Part shown: positions 9,251 through 18,418 of the stretch, in pieces
Position numbering within the stretch: the first letter of the stretch is position 1
How the letters are laid out: each line of letters opens with the position of its first letter
From: Neoarius graeffei
Lineage: Eukaryota; Chordata; Actinopteri; Siluriformes; Ariidae
Assembly (NCBI RefSeq): GCF_027579695.1
Contig: NC_083586.1
Location: forward strand, 6,444,001-6,508,000
Direction of reading: 5' to 3'
Length of the DNA: 64,000 bases
The notes under the pieces: model-generated
What the model was told of the DNA's origin: nothing
Seen by the model: only the letters and a program-made list of their open reading frames with translations
Databases searched by the model: none
Position numbers and translations under genes: made by a program

Positions 9251-10855
9251 CAACCCCGATTCCAAAAAAGTTGGGACAAAGTACAAATTGTAAATAAAAA
9301 CGGAATGCAATAATTTACAAATCTCAAAAACTGATATTGTATTCACAATAGAACATAGACAACATATCAAATGTCGAAAGTGAGACATTTTGAAATTTCA
9401 TGCCAAATATTGGCTCATTTGAAATTTCATGACAGCAACACATCTCAAAAAAGTTGGGACAGGGGCAATAAGAGGCTGGAAAAGTTAAAGGTACAAAAAA
9501 GGAACAGCTGGAGGACCAAATTGCAACTCATTAGGTCAATTGGCAATAGGTCATTAACATGACTGGGTATAAAAAGTGCATCTTGGAGTGGCAGCGGCTC
9601 TCAGAAGTAAAGATGGGAAGAGGATCACCAATCCCACTAATTCTGTGCCGACAAATAGTGGAGCAATATCAGAAAGGAGTTCGACAGTGTAAAATTGCAA
9701 AGAGTTTGAACATATCATCATCTACAGTGCATAATATCATCAAAAGATTCAGAGAATCTGGAAGAATCTCTGTGTGTAAGGGTCAAGGCCGGAAAACCAT
9801 ACTGGGTGTCTGTGATCTTCGGGCCCTTAGACAGCACTGCATCACATACAGGCATGCTTCTGTATTGGAAATCACAAAATGGGCTCAGGAATATTTCCAG
9901 AGAACATTTTCTGTGAACACAATTCACCGTGCCATCTGCCATTGCCAGCTAAAACTCTATAGTTCAAAGAAGAAGCCGTATCTAAACATGATCCAGAAGC
10001 GCAGACATCTTCTCTGGGCCAAGGCTCATTTAAAATGGACTGTGACAAAGTGGAAAACTGTTCTGTGGTCAGACGAATCTAAATTTGAAGTTCTTTATGG
10101 AAATCAGGGACGCCGTGTCATTCGGACTAAAGGGAAGAAGGACGACCCAAGTTGTTATCAGCACTCAGTTCAGAAGTCTGCATCTCTGATGGTATGGGGT
10201 TGCATTAGTGCGTGTGGCATGGGCAGCTTACACATCTGGAAAGACACCATCAATGCTGAAAGGTATATCCAGGTTCTAGAGCAACATATGCTCCCATCCA
10301 GACGACGTCTCTTTCAGGGAAGACCTTGCATTTTCCAACATGACAATGCCAAACCACATACTGCATCAATTACAGCATCATGGCTGTGTAGAAGAAGGGT
10401 CCGGGTACTGAACTGGCCAGCCTGCAGTCCAGATCTTTCACCCATAGAAAACATTTGGCGCATCATAAAACGGAAGATATGACAAAAAAGGCCTAAGACA
10501 GTTGAGCAACTAGAATCCTACATTAGACAAGAATGGGTTAACATTCCTATCCTTAACCTTGAGCAACTTGTCTCCTCAGTCCCCAGACGTTTACAGACTG
10601 TTGTAAAGAGAAAAGGGGATGTCTCACAGTGGTAAACATGGCCTTGTCTCAACCTTTTTGAGATGTGTTGTTGTCATGAAATTTAAAATCACCTAATTTT
10701 TCTCTATAAATGATACATTTTCTCAGTTTAAACATTTGATATGTCATCTATGTTCTATTCTGAATAAAACATGGAATTTTGAAACTTCCACATCATTGCA
10801 TTCCGCTTTTATTTACAATTTGTACTTTGCCCCAACTTTTTTGGAATCGGGGTTG
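9251..10855 (+). mobile_element. Tc1 family DNA transposon, copy 1
   Basis: 1605 bp between TA dinucleotides (9249-9250 and 10856-10857). The terminal inverted repeats begin CAACCCCGATTCC and run about 60 bp. It encodes a DD34E transposase. The insertion lies in the C-terminal coding part of the Penelope-like element. A second copy lies at 42394-43987. Confidence 0.95.
9559..10482 (+). CDS. Tc1 transposase, one premature stop
   Basis: A cut-and-paste transposase that binds the terminal repeats with an N-terminal helix-turn-helix pair (about residues 20-130) and cleaves with a DD34E core. The residues are D in WSDES (about 171), D in QHDNAKPH (about 262) and E in SPIENIW 35 positions later. 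The frame opens with [16 protein letters not shown], 18 codons on, is the more likely true start by family pattern. A single TGA at 10480-10482 cuts off the last 50 or so residues. Beyond it the same frame continues with family sequence (PKTVEQLESYIRQEW) to a TAA at 10633-10635, so the copy is otherwise near intact. A CGA-to-TGA transition would explain the stop. Confidence 0.92.
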   Translation: MTGYKKCILEWQRLSEVKMGRGSPIPLILCRQIVEQYQKGVRQCKIAKSLNISSSTVHNIIKRFRESGRISVCKGQGRKTILGVCDLRALRQHCITYRHASVLEITKWAQEYFQRTFSVNTIHRAICHCQLKLYSSKKKPYLNMIQKRRHLLWAKAHLKWTVTKWKTVLWSDESKFEVLYGNQGRRVIRTKGKKDDPSCYQHSVQKSASLMVWGCISACGMGSLHIWKDTINAERYIQVLEQHMLPSRRRLFQGRPCIFQHDNAKPHTASITASWLCRRRVRVLNWPACSPDLSPIENIWRIIKRKI

Positions 10856-13041
10856 TAATAGTAACTTCAGTTTGTCACCTCCACGGATTGATGTTTTTAC
10901 AATTTCAATGCCTTGGATTTTCAGGCTTGAAGGGTCACTGTGATGTGCATCTTTATAATGCTTGGCCATAGGATAATCCTCATTCTGAATTCTTATTGCA
11001 TATTTATGTTCATAAAAACGCTCTTAATTTTCTTTTCGTCCTACCCACATAAAAACATCCACATGGGCATCTCAGGCAATACACCACATATTCTGAATTG
11101 CAATTAATAAACCCATTTGTCTTGTACTCTCTCTGTGTCCTCAGGTCATGAAAACATTTACTTTGGACAACTCCTCCACAGTGTTTACAGGAACCACATT
11201 TATAAGTTCCCCTTAGCTCTGTCTGTAACCATGTTTTTTGTTTGGGAGCTGGTAAATAGCTCCTTACGAGTTTATCTTTTATGGTTGGTGCTCTCTGGAA
11301 TACAGTAATAGGTGGATCTGAAAAGACACGTCTCAAAAGTGGATCACTCTGCATTATTTTCCAATTAGATGTAATTATTCTTTTCATTCTTTGGGCACAA
11401 CTGTTATATTGGGTGACAAAATATGATCTAGTAGTGGTCTTGGCTCGATCAGTTTTCTTATTTTTCTTTTTTAAAAGATCAGAGCGAGGTATTGAGCGAG
11501 CCTTCACTATGGCATTATCAATTAGCTCAGGCGAATAACCTCTTACACAAAACCTTGATTTCATATCCTGGGCCTGCTCCTCAAAATCAGTGTCTTTATC
11601 ACAGATGCATCTAAGACGCTGAAACTGGCCAAAGGGAATATTGTTTTTGAGACTCTTTGTATGAAAACTATCAGCCCTCAATAACATATTTCTGTCAGTA
11701 CTCTTCCTATATATAGAAGTATGCAAGACATTCTCATCAATGGAAATCAACAAATCCAAAAAACTGATTGATGTTCTTGAGTATTCAATAGACAGTTTTA
11801 TGTTTGGATTCGTAAGGTTCAAGTACTCATGAAACTGCAAAAGCTCACTCTCAGTTCCTGACCAAATCAACAGAATATCATCAATCGCCCCCAGAACACC
11901 ATCTTATCGCAGAAAAGATTTTTAGATTGATTATAAATGTATTGTTCTTCCCAAAAACAAGTTGGCATAATCTGGCGCAAAACATGCACCCATGGCTGTG
12001 CCCTTGAGTTGTCTATACAAAGAGTCTTGGAAAAGAAACATTGTGCAAAGTCCATTCTGTGAGGAGGAGTAAAAAATAATTAGGTGGCAAAACATCAGAC
12101 CTGTATGACAAATAATGTTGAAGGGCCACAAGACCCCCCTGGTGGTCAATATTTGTATATAAAGAGGCTACATCAAGTGTCACCATATAACAATTTGAAA
12201 CATCTGTGATCTCTCTGAGTTTACATAGTACATCAGTTGTATCGTCAATGAAAGACGGAAGGTCTCGCACTAGAGGCTTGATGAAATAGTCCACAAATTG
12301 TGAACAAGGCTCAGTTAAAGATCCATTGCCTGAAATGATGGATCTCCCTTCAGGATGTCTCAAGTTCTTGTGAACTTTTGGGAGCATGTAGAAGCATGGG
12401 ATTTGGGGTTTCTCATTCAACAAAAAGGCAAATTCATTATCGGAAATCCAGTTCCGATCTTTACCTTGAAGTAAAATGTCCTTCAGTTCATTTTTCATGT
12501 TTTCAATTGGGTTATTCCGTAATCGTTCATAATAAACATTGTTCTCCAATTGTCTCAAAGCTTCAGTGATGTAGTAACTCTTATCCATAACCACAACAGC
12601 GCCACCTTTGTCAGCTGGTTTCACAATAATATCATTTTTTGCCAAACAATTGAGTGCATCTCTCTCACTTTTTGATAGATTGTCTTCGTTTGTTTTGTCT
12701 ATTCTCCAACATTTTGTCCATATCATGAGAAACCTTTTTAGTAAAGGCAATCAAGGTAGGGTTAGAGCACATGGGCATAAAGTTAGACTTGGGTTTAAAA
12801 AGTCTCTTGGCATCCTGAATGGAGTCTGAAATAGGTGTCTATGTCCTATTCAAATGTACATTATTCTGATGGTACCACACTTTAAGGTGAAGATTTCTAT
12901 AAAATCTAAAAAGATCCACCTTAATTTTAAATACATCAGAATCACATGTAGGGGCAAAGGTCAAACCTTTTGATAGTACACTCACCGAGTCTTTTGTCAA
13001 AGCACGTTTAGAGATGTTGATTACCGTGCACTCTTCTTCTG

Positions 13042-13238
13042 GTTGTCTTCACCTGTCCTTTTCTACATCTTGAACAAAGCTACCTTGTTCTTTTGTGATA
13101 TTGCCCTGAAGAACGCACCCATGCCGCTACGCGTGGGCTTTGTTTTTAATTTGTCCATGTAGGACTTGTCTAAAATATTAAAGACATTTTAATTTGGAGT
13201 GCCTTAGTCAGAGATTTTTTTCTCTTTTTTGGCTGTGG
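13042..13238 (-). repeat. Penelope-like terminal repeat, right arm
   Basis: Inverted partner of 8287-8482. The arms include the 12-mer CACGCGTAGCGG and differ at only a few sites. Confidence 0.88.
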
Positions 13239-13343
13239 ATCTAGAATACCTTGGATTAAAGAGCACCCAAACCTAAAAAAAAGACTCTAAACCATTGGAA
13301 AAAGAGCACACCATAATCTAAAAAAACTAAAAGAATAGAGAGA

Positions 13344-13654
13344 TTTTGATTATATATATGAGATGGCATGAGGTCGTTACAGTACAGGTCGAGGACAAAG
13401 CTGTGCACTGGTGTCGGTTCTACTCTCCTGTTTGCTGCCCTGTGTTTGGTCTGTCTGGGGTCCTGGGGGCAGTGATGTGGCCCACTGGTGGTTGCCGTGT
13501 CTGTATGGGGACCCTGCCTGGGGGTTTTGCATGATCTTTTACTGTTGTTTTGTATTGCGATCATTGTGTAGGTTGTCATTGCTCTTTTCTTTCTGTTGTC
13601 CCTGTTGTTCTATTTTGTTGTATCCCCTTGTTTCTAATGTGTTTCTTATGTCTT
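13344..13654. other. Unassigned T-rich spacer
   Basis: No supported gene. It lies between the right target repeat of the Penelope-like element and the tRNA array. Confidence 0.4.
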
Positions 13655-13686
13655 CTGGAAAACGTTGTAGTAAAAAGCCCACCAGC

Positions 13687-13751
13687 TAGCAGAGGATGGT
13701 TTCGATCCATCAGCCTCTGGGCCCAGCACGCTCCCGCTGCGCCACTCTGCT
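13687..13751 (-). pseudogene. Initiator tRNA-Met relic
   Basis: Starts AGCAGAGTGGCGCAGCGGGA and ends CATCCTCTGCTA, the initiator-Met pattern including the ATCGAAAC T loop. The anticodon arm has lost about 7 bases, CAT included, so it cannot serve as a tRNA. Confidence 0.9.
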
Positions 13752-13758
13752 GACCTCA

Positions 13759-13831
13759 CACCCCAGATGGGACTCAAACCCACAGTCCCTGGCTTAGGAG
13801 GCCAGTGCCTTATCCATTAGGTCACTGAGGC
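13759..13831 (-). tRNA. tRNA-Arg, anticodon CCT
   Basis: 73 bp. Anticodon stem CTGGC with GCCAG closes loop CTCCTAA, giving CCT. The acceptor GCCTCAG pairs with CTGGGGT using wobbles. T stem GTGGG with CCCAT has one weak pair. The discriminator is G where A is usual. It is probably functional or recently so; the paralogue is at 15150-15222. Confidence 0.85.
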
Positions 13832-14152
13832 TCTGCCACAACAGGACGAAAAAGGGCAGCCACTCAAAAATAGCTAGGCTCGTTCCTCAGCCGTCTCTCA
13901 TCTCCGCAACAGAAACTTCTTTTGTGTTTGCTCAGTTTGAAATAATTTGCTGGGTCTACACCAAAGTCAAACGCTTGCAACATCCGGCTTTAATGTCAGC
14001 ACGTCCTCATTCCAGTCACAAATTGCTTACAAGGCATTTTACCCCGACTTAAGTAAGTAGACTTTTCTTTGGAAGCACGTACACTGCCACTCGTAGCCAG
14101 GCGATTTTACACTGGAAAGCACAGCTGTGTACTGAATTTACATAGGCCACAT

Positions 14153-14425
14153 AATGTTGCGGTGGTTAGCAGTGTCAACTCACACCAAGCAGGGTCTGGG
14201 CTTGAGCCTATTGGCTGACCGGCAGCCTTTATGTCTGGAGCATGCATGCTCTCTTCATGCCTGTGAGGCTTTGCACCAGGTGCTCCGGGTTCCTGCCCCA
14301 GTCCAAAGACCTAGAGAAGGTCAAGCGAAAACTCTGAATAGCCCAGAGGTTTGAATGTGTCTGGGTTACCCCTGAGATAGCTCATGGGTACAGAAAATGA
14401 ACGACTGCATGTGTACAATTCAGGG
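14153..14425 (+). mobile_element. Old diverged SINE of the same general type
   Basis: A plus-strand tRNA-like head (GCGGTGGTTAGCAGTG, then GGGCTTGAGCCT) is followed by a body with CATGCATGCTCTC and CCCAGTCCAAAGACC. These match the SINE body only loosely, so this is an old copy or a related family. Confidence 0.65.
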
Positions 14426-14805
14426 CACTTGATTAATTACGTTTTATGTCTTGTGCTTAAGAAGAACATGTGGAAAAAAAGTTAGAAAACCATGAAATCA
14501 CTCTGATTTTTCCTGATTCACTGAGCAGGATCTTTGCTGCCCAAAGAGCTCTGATCTGTGAGTCGTACACATGGGTAACATACTGTGACAACAATTGGTA
14601 GATGCGGTGGGCCTTATTTCACTCCCATAATGCCTATGTGCCTGTCTGCGTGATACAAAGCACTGACCAATGGCAAACTAGTGACAGAGCACTGAAAATC
14701 AGGCCTCCTGATGGACAATTTTCAAGGCCAGCCACCAAATTTCTAGTAAGACAGATAGATGTTTATTGCCTCTGCTGGAAATTTTGGGAAGAAAAGTGGC
14801 TAGAA

Positions 14806-15040
14806 AGAGCAGCGGACTGTGTCGGCGTCTGGGCTCTGGGCCCGACGCGCTTCCGGTGTGCCACTCTGCACACCCCACACGGGTCTCGAACCCACAATCA
14901 CTGGGTCACGGAAAACGTTGGAGTAAAAGTTGGCAGACTCGGCAGAAGATGGTTTCGATCCATCGACCTCCGGGCCCGGCACACTCCCCCTGCTGATCTC
15001 TCACTTTCTGTGGGTCTGGAGCCTGCAATAGCTGCCTTCT
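14806..15040 (-). pseudogene. Decayed initiator-Met and Arg tRNA fragments
   Basis: Two further units survive as pieces. An initiator-Met 5' half (GCAGAGTGGCACACCGGAAG) lies near 14.87 kb, an Arg 3' half with GTGGGTTCGAGACCC near 14.9 kb, and an initiator-Met 3' piece with GATGGATCGAAACCATC near 14.95 kb. They show the array once had more units. Confidence 0.75.
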
Positions 15041-15070
15041 GGAAAATGTTGGAGTAAGAAGACCACCAGC

Positions 15071-15142
15071 TGGCAGAGGATGGCTTCAACCCATTGGCCT
15101 CCGGGTTATGGGCCCAGCATGCTCCTACTGCACCACTCTGCT
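15071..15142 (-). tRNA. Initiator tRNA-Met, anticodon CAT
   Basis: 72 bp with loop CCCATAA between CTGGG and CCCGG, giving CAT. The acceptor AGCAGAG pairs with CTCTGCC except at the last pair. The T loop reads GTTGAAG instead of the initiator ATCGAAA, and one T-stem pair is lost. It is therefore partly decayed. Confidence 0.75.
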
Positions 15143-15149
15143 GACCTCA

Positions 15150-15222
15150 CACCCCAGATGGGGCTCAAACCCACAGTCCCTGGCTTAGGAGGCCAGTGCC
15201 TTATCCATTAGGCCACTAAGGC
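15150..15222 (-). tRNA. tRNA-Arg, anticodon CCT, second copy
   Basis: Same as the copy at 13759-13831, with acceptor GCCTTAG using wobble pairs against CTGGGGT. It lies 7 bp from the initiator-Met gene, as in the other unit. Confidence 0.82.
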
Positions 15223-15404
15223 TCTGCCACAACAGGATGAAAAAGGGCAGCCACTCAAAAATAGCTAGGCTCATTCCTCAGCCGTCTCTCATCTCCACAA
15301 CAGAAACTTCTTTTGTGTTTGCTCAGTCTGAAATAATTTGCTGGGTCTGCACCAAAGTCAAACACTTGCAACGTAATGACATTGCATTGTGTAGGCCATA
15401 ATAT

Positions 15405-15448
15405 TGGTCTAATGGTAAAATAGCTCGTGCTATTTTACCGTTAGACCA
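15405..15448. repeat. Near-perfect 20-bp palindrome
   Basis: 20-base arms TGGTCTAATGGTAAAATAGC and GCTATTTTACCGTTAGACCA flank a 4-base loop TCGT. One position is T opposite G; all others pair. It lies 22 bp left of an LTR. Confidence 0.9.
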
Positions 15449-15469
15449 TTCACTATACACTATGTGTAT

Positions 15470-16140
15470 TGTTACGCCCATTTATGCCCCCTTCAGGCCC
15501 AGCACTGTCAGTGCACAAGTAGGGCTGGGTCCTGGTACCTGATTACCTAATTTGGTACACCTGTAATGCCAGCTGGGGCTATAAAGGGGCTGGCTCCTAT
15601 GGCCTCACGAGGCTCTCTCTCTCTCTCTGTCTTGACTGGCACTACCTGCTTGTTCTCTCTCTGTCAGCTCTTATTCTTTCTCCTTGTGCCTCATTCTTTT
15701 ATTTTGAACACAATCTTATATACTGACCTTTTTTATTTGTATCCACTCACGCATAACCTCACTCCTGTATTTTATCCTTAGACATGTTTTTTTTGTTGTT
15801 TAAATAAATTTCTTAAAACTTACTTTTGTTGTCTCCCTCATTACGTGATGGTAAATGAGCCTGTCGTTACATAATTTGGGGGCTCATCCGGGAGTTTTAA
15901 TTGGTTTGGATCATAGACTCAAGTGGTCTCAGGTGAGCCCATTTGTTTGGTTTGTTTGGCTTTATTGCAGTCTCTGGTTAGGCAGAGTGCTCCAGCTGGG
16001 TATTGCCTTTCCTTCGGTGCACTGGTTATTATTTTGCCTTTATTTTAGTTATTTGTTTTAGGGGGTAATCCTGGTCGGGAGTTATCTCTCTCCTGGTAGG
16101 GGCACGCTTCGAACAGTGTAACACTGTTGCGAGTTCAGCG
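15470..16140 (+). mobile_element. LTR plus leader of an LTR retroelement (fossil)
   Basis: An LTR of about 402 bp (15470-15871) opens TGTTACG and closes CGTTACA. It has a TATA-like GCTATAAAGG and an AATAAA signal. Six bases on, TGGGGGCTCATCCGGGA (15877-15893) resembles a primer site for tRNA-Pro, used by many gamma-type retroviruses and some fish elements. The leader contains CTCAGGTGAG, a possible splice donor. No coding region follows, because a TTAA-flanked transposon begins at 16145 and nothing recognisable resumes after it. It is a broken remnant. Confidence 0.75.
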
Positions 16141-16144
16141 TTAA

Positions 16145-17782
16145 CCCATACCTGTCAACTTTGAGGTTTGAAAAAAGGGATATTTCCCAGATTTTAACTC
16201 AAAATAAGGGAAAATTTCGGAAAGTCGAACTTTCCGAAAATTTCAGAAAGTCGGTAATCGAACTGACTTTTCTTCACAAAATTAAATTCGTCCTGCCATT
16301 TGGGCAAGTAGTGGCAATACACCTTTTTTGGTTTTTCCTCGCTCCTTTCTTTATTCATGTCTCTAGTCTCGCCGTCTACTGAAACTCGCTCCCTGAGGAA
16401 AGATTTACGACCATCTTTTAGTTTTGTGAGAAGTTCCGAGCAATGACCTTGGTCAGACCATAGATTTACATAGAAGACTAGATGCCTCGTCCCCGTTGCC
16501 CGTCAACGAAGTCGAACGTCCGCACATGGCGGCCATCTTACCTCAGACAGCTGGCTTACCCATTACGTTGTGTTGGTAGCAATATGTACTTTTCAGATGA
16601 CCGTAACTTCCTCAAATTTCAATCGATATTCAAACGGTTTGGTTTGTTATATATATAAAAAAAAAAAAAAACGGAAGTATGTATTTATGATATTAATGAA
16701 GAATAATCATTTTATGTTTAAAAAAAAAAAAATACGCATAGCTTGGCGAAAATATTTCAGTATACTACAGACTGTAAGACAGGATGCATGCTGAAATTCC
16801 TCTGCTGTGAGAAGCCTAACACTGCATACTTATGGATAACTGCAGCCTTAGGACAAATAACCATACAATTTATTTCCAATTTTTAGTGAAAATATTTTTA
16901 CATGTGATAGGGCCGTAGGGGAAGCTAAAGTTAAATAAACAGCTTACTCACTTCTGAAACTTCAGAAATACTTCATCCACCTCAAAAACCTAATGCACTC
17001 ACAGCATAGCATAATAACAAATGCACTGCCCGAGTAAGTAATAGTATAAAACAGTGACAGCGACTCACGGTAGTTTGTGACAAAAAAGCACTTAATCACA
17101 TGTGGTTATATTTCCAAGGAAAAAAAGATATCTTTACATTTACAAAAAGAACATTCAAAGCTGATTATCATGTCAAAGTCAATATATGTTAGCACAGAAG
17201 ATTGAAATTTCATTTGACGAGGCTCCAATGTGCAGTTAAAATAAAACTAAACATACTGATATAAACATCTACAATTAAAACAGACACAGACACACACATC
17301 ATCTTGTCATCAAAGTCAGTACTTTGATTTCCTGTAAATCATAATGTGAGTGCTGGGCTGTGCTTGCGCAAGTCTTCATACCCATAGGATGTCTATGTTC
17401 ACCCCTTGCCTGTGGTAAGATGGCCGCCCTGTGCGGACGTTCTGGAATACGCGGTGAGGAATCTAGTCTTCTATGTAAATCTATGGGTCAGACTAGCGCT
17501 ATGGTTCTGACAGTCTTCTTCACAGACATGCAATTAAAATCAATGTGTAATTACTAGACTGCCACCTGCTGTACTGGAGAGGGCGGGGACGTGAATTCAT
17601 GGCCCGACTTCCTGCTGTAAACTCTTGTCAGAGGTCAATGTCATGAATTCTGGACCTACCGACTTTTATATAATGTGAAAATACGGGATATTTTCGGGAA
17701 AATAAAAAAAAACGGGAAGACAGCGGGAAATAAGTCAAAATAAGGGATTTCCTGGGAAAAACAGGAGGGTTGACAGGTATGC
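16145..17782. mobile_element. TTAA-flanked DNA transposon (MITE), with nested hAT MITE
   Basis: Ends CCCATACCTGTCAAC and GTTGACAGGTATGC form a 14-bp inverted repeat apart from the outermost base, between TTAA at 16141-16144 and 17783-17786. TTAA targets fit piggyBac or Kolobok elements. No transposase is present. About 600 bp remains once the nested element is left out. Confidence 0.72.
16459..17485. mobile_element. hAT-type MITE nested in the TTAA element
   Basis: 8-bp direct repeats GGTCAGAC (16451-16458 and 17486-17493) flank inverted ends starting CATAGATTTACATAGAAGAC. The subterminal blocks around GCGGCCATCTTACC are also inverted copies, so the inverted ends extend about 90 bp. 1027 bp, no transposase. 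Confidence 0.85.
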
Positions 17783-17807
17783 TTAAATACTTATGCAAAA
17801 TAGACAT

Positions 17808-18167
17808 CTCATCTCATCTCCTCTAGCCGCTTCATCCTTCTACAGGGTCGCAGGCAAGCTGGAGCCTATCCCAGCTGACTATGGGCGAAAGGCGGGGTAC
17901 ACCCTGGACAAGTCACCAGGTCATCACAGGGCTGACACATAGACACAGACAACCATTCACACCTACGGTCAATTTAGAGTCACTAGTTAACCTAACCTGC
18001 ATGTCTTTGGACTGTGGAGGAAACTGGAGCACCCGGAGGAAACCCACGTGGACACAGGGAGAACATGCAAACTCCGCACAGAAAGGCCCTCACCAGCCCC
18101 GGGGCTCAAACCCAGGACCTTCTTGCTGTGAGGTGACAGCGCTAACCACTACACCACCGTGCCACCC
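17808..18167 (-). mobile_element. tRNA-derived SINE, copy 4
   Basis: 360 bp between perfect 12-bp direct repeats CAAAATAGACAT (17796-17807 and 18168-18179). Confidence 0.95.
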
Positions 18168-18418
18168 CAAAATAGACATATGAGAATAAATATTTTAAAC
18201 TACAAACCAGATAACACTTAAATATGACTGTAGAAAAATAAGATTTAACTACTTAGTATACACATTAAAGTCACAAGGAAATAAACTACCAGAAGAACCA
18301 ATACAACCACACAAGCCATAGCAGTATGCTCAATTTGGCCATTCACAGCTGCTTTAAGTAGCCCACAAATCCACTGCAACTACCAATACCATATCGTCTC
18401 GTCTCGTCTTCTTCCGCT

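Larger units (their letters stand above)
8286..13329 (-). mobile_element. Penelope-like retroelement, broken, with two nested insertions
   Basis: A retroelement read on the minus strand. The reverse-transcriptase region (about 12.0-12.75 kb) shows IVKPADKGGAVVVMD, FYMLPKVHK and DVASLYTN. The C-terminal region (about 11.0-11.9 kb) has a CxxC pair (CGSCKHCGG) followed by a GIY-YIG nuclease motif, YVVYCLRC...FYVGRTKRKLR. Its last part continues left of the Tc1 insertion, down to about 9.2 kb. The ends are an inverted repeat of about 195 bp. Flanking 14-bp copies of AAAGAATAGAGAGA (8272-8285 and 13330-13343) look like the target duplication. A SINE (8538-8909) and a Tc1 element (9251-10855) are inserted. 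The coding region is broken by several disabling changes, and it is older than both insertions. Confidence 0.88.
13655..13960. repeat. initiator tRNA-Met / tRNA-Arg repeat unit, copy A
   Basis: A unit of about 310 bp holds, on the minus strand, an initiator-Met relic, a tRNA-Arg and a 3' spacer containing CAGCCACTCAAAAATAGCTA. It is repeated at 15047-15375. Confidence 0.88.
15047..15375. repeat. initiator tRNA-Met / tRNA-Arg repeat unit, copy B
   Basis: Second full unit, matching 13655-13960 through both tRNAs and the 3' spacer. Here the initiator-Met still has its anticodon arm. Confidence 0.88.

Noticed and set aside
9371-9562. Identical 63-codon frames starting MSKVRHFEIS upstream of both Tc1 transposases (also 43676-43867)
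   Set aside because: They lie in the inverted end and leader of two young copies, so identity follows from recent common origin and not from protein conservation.
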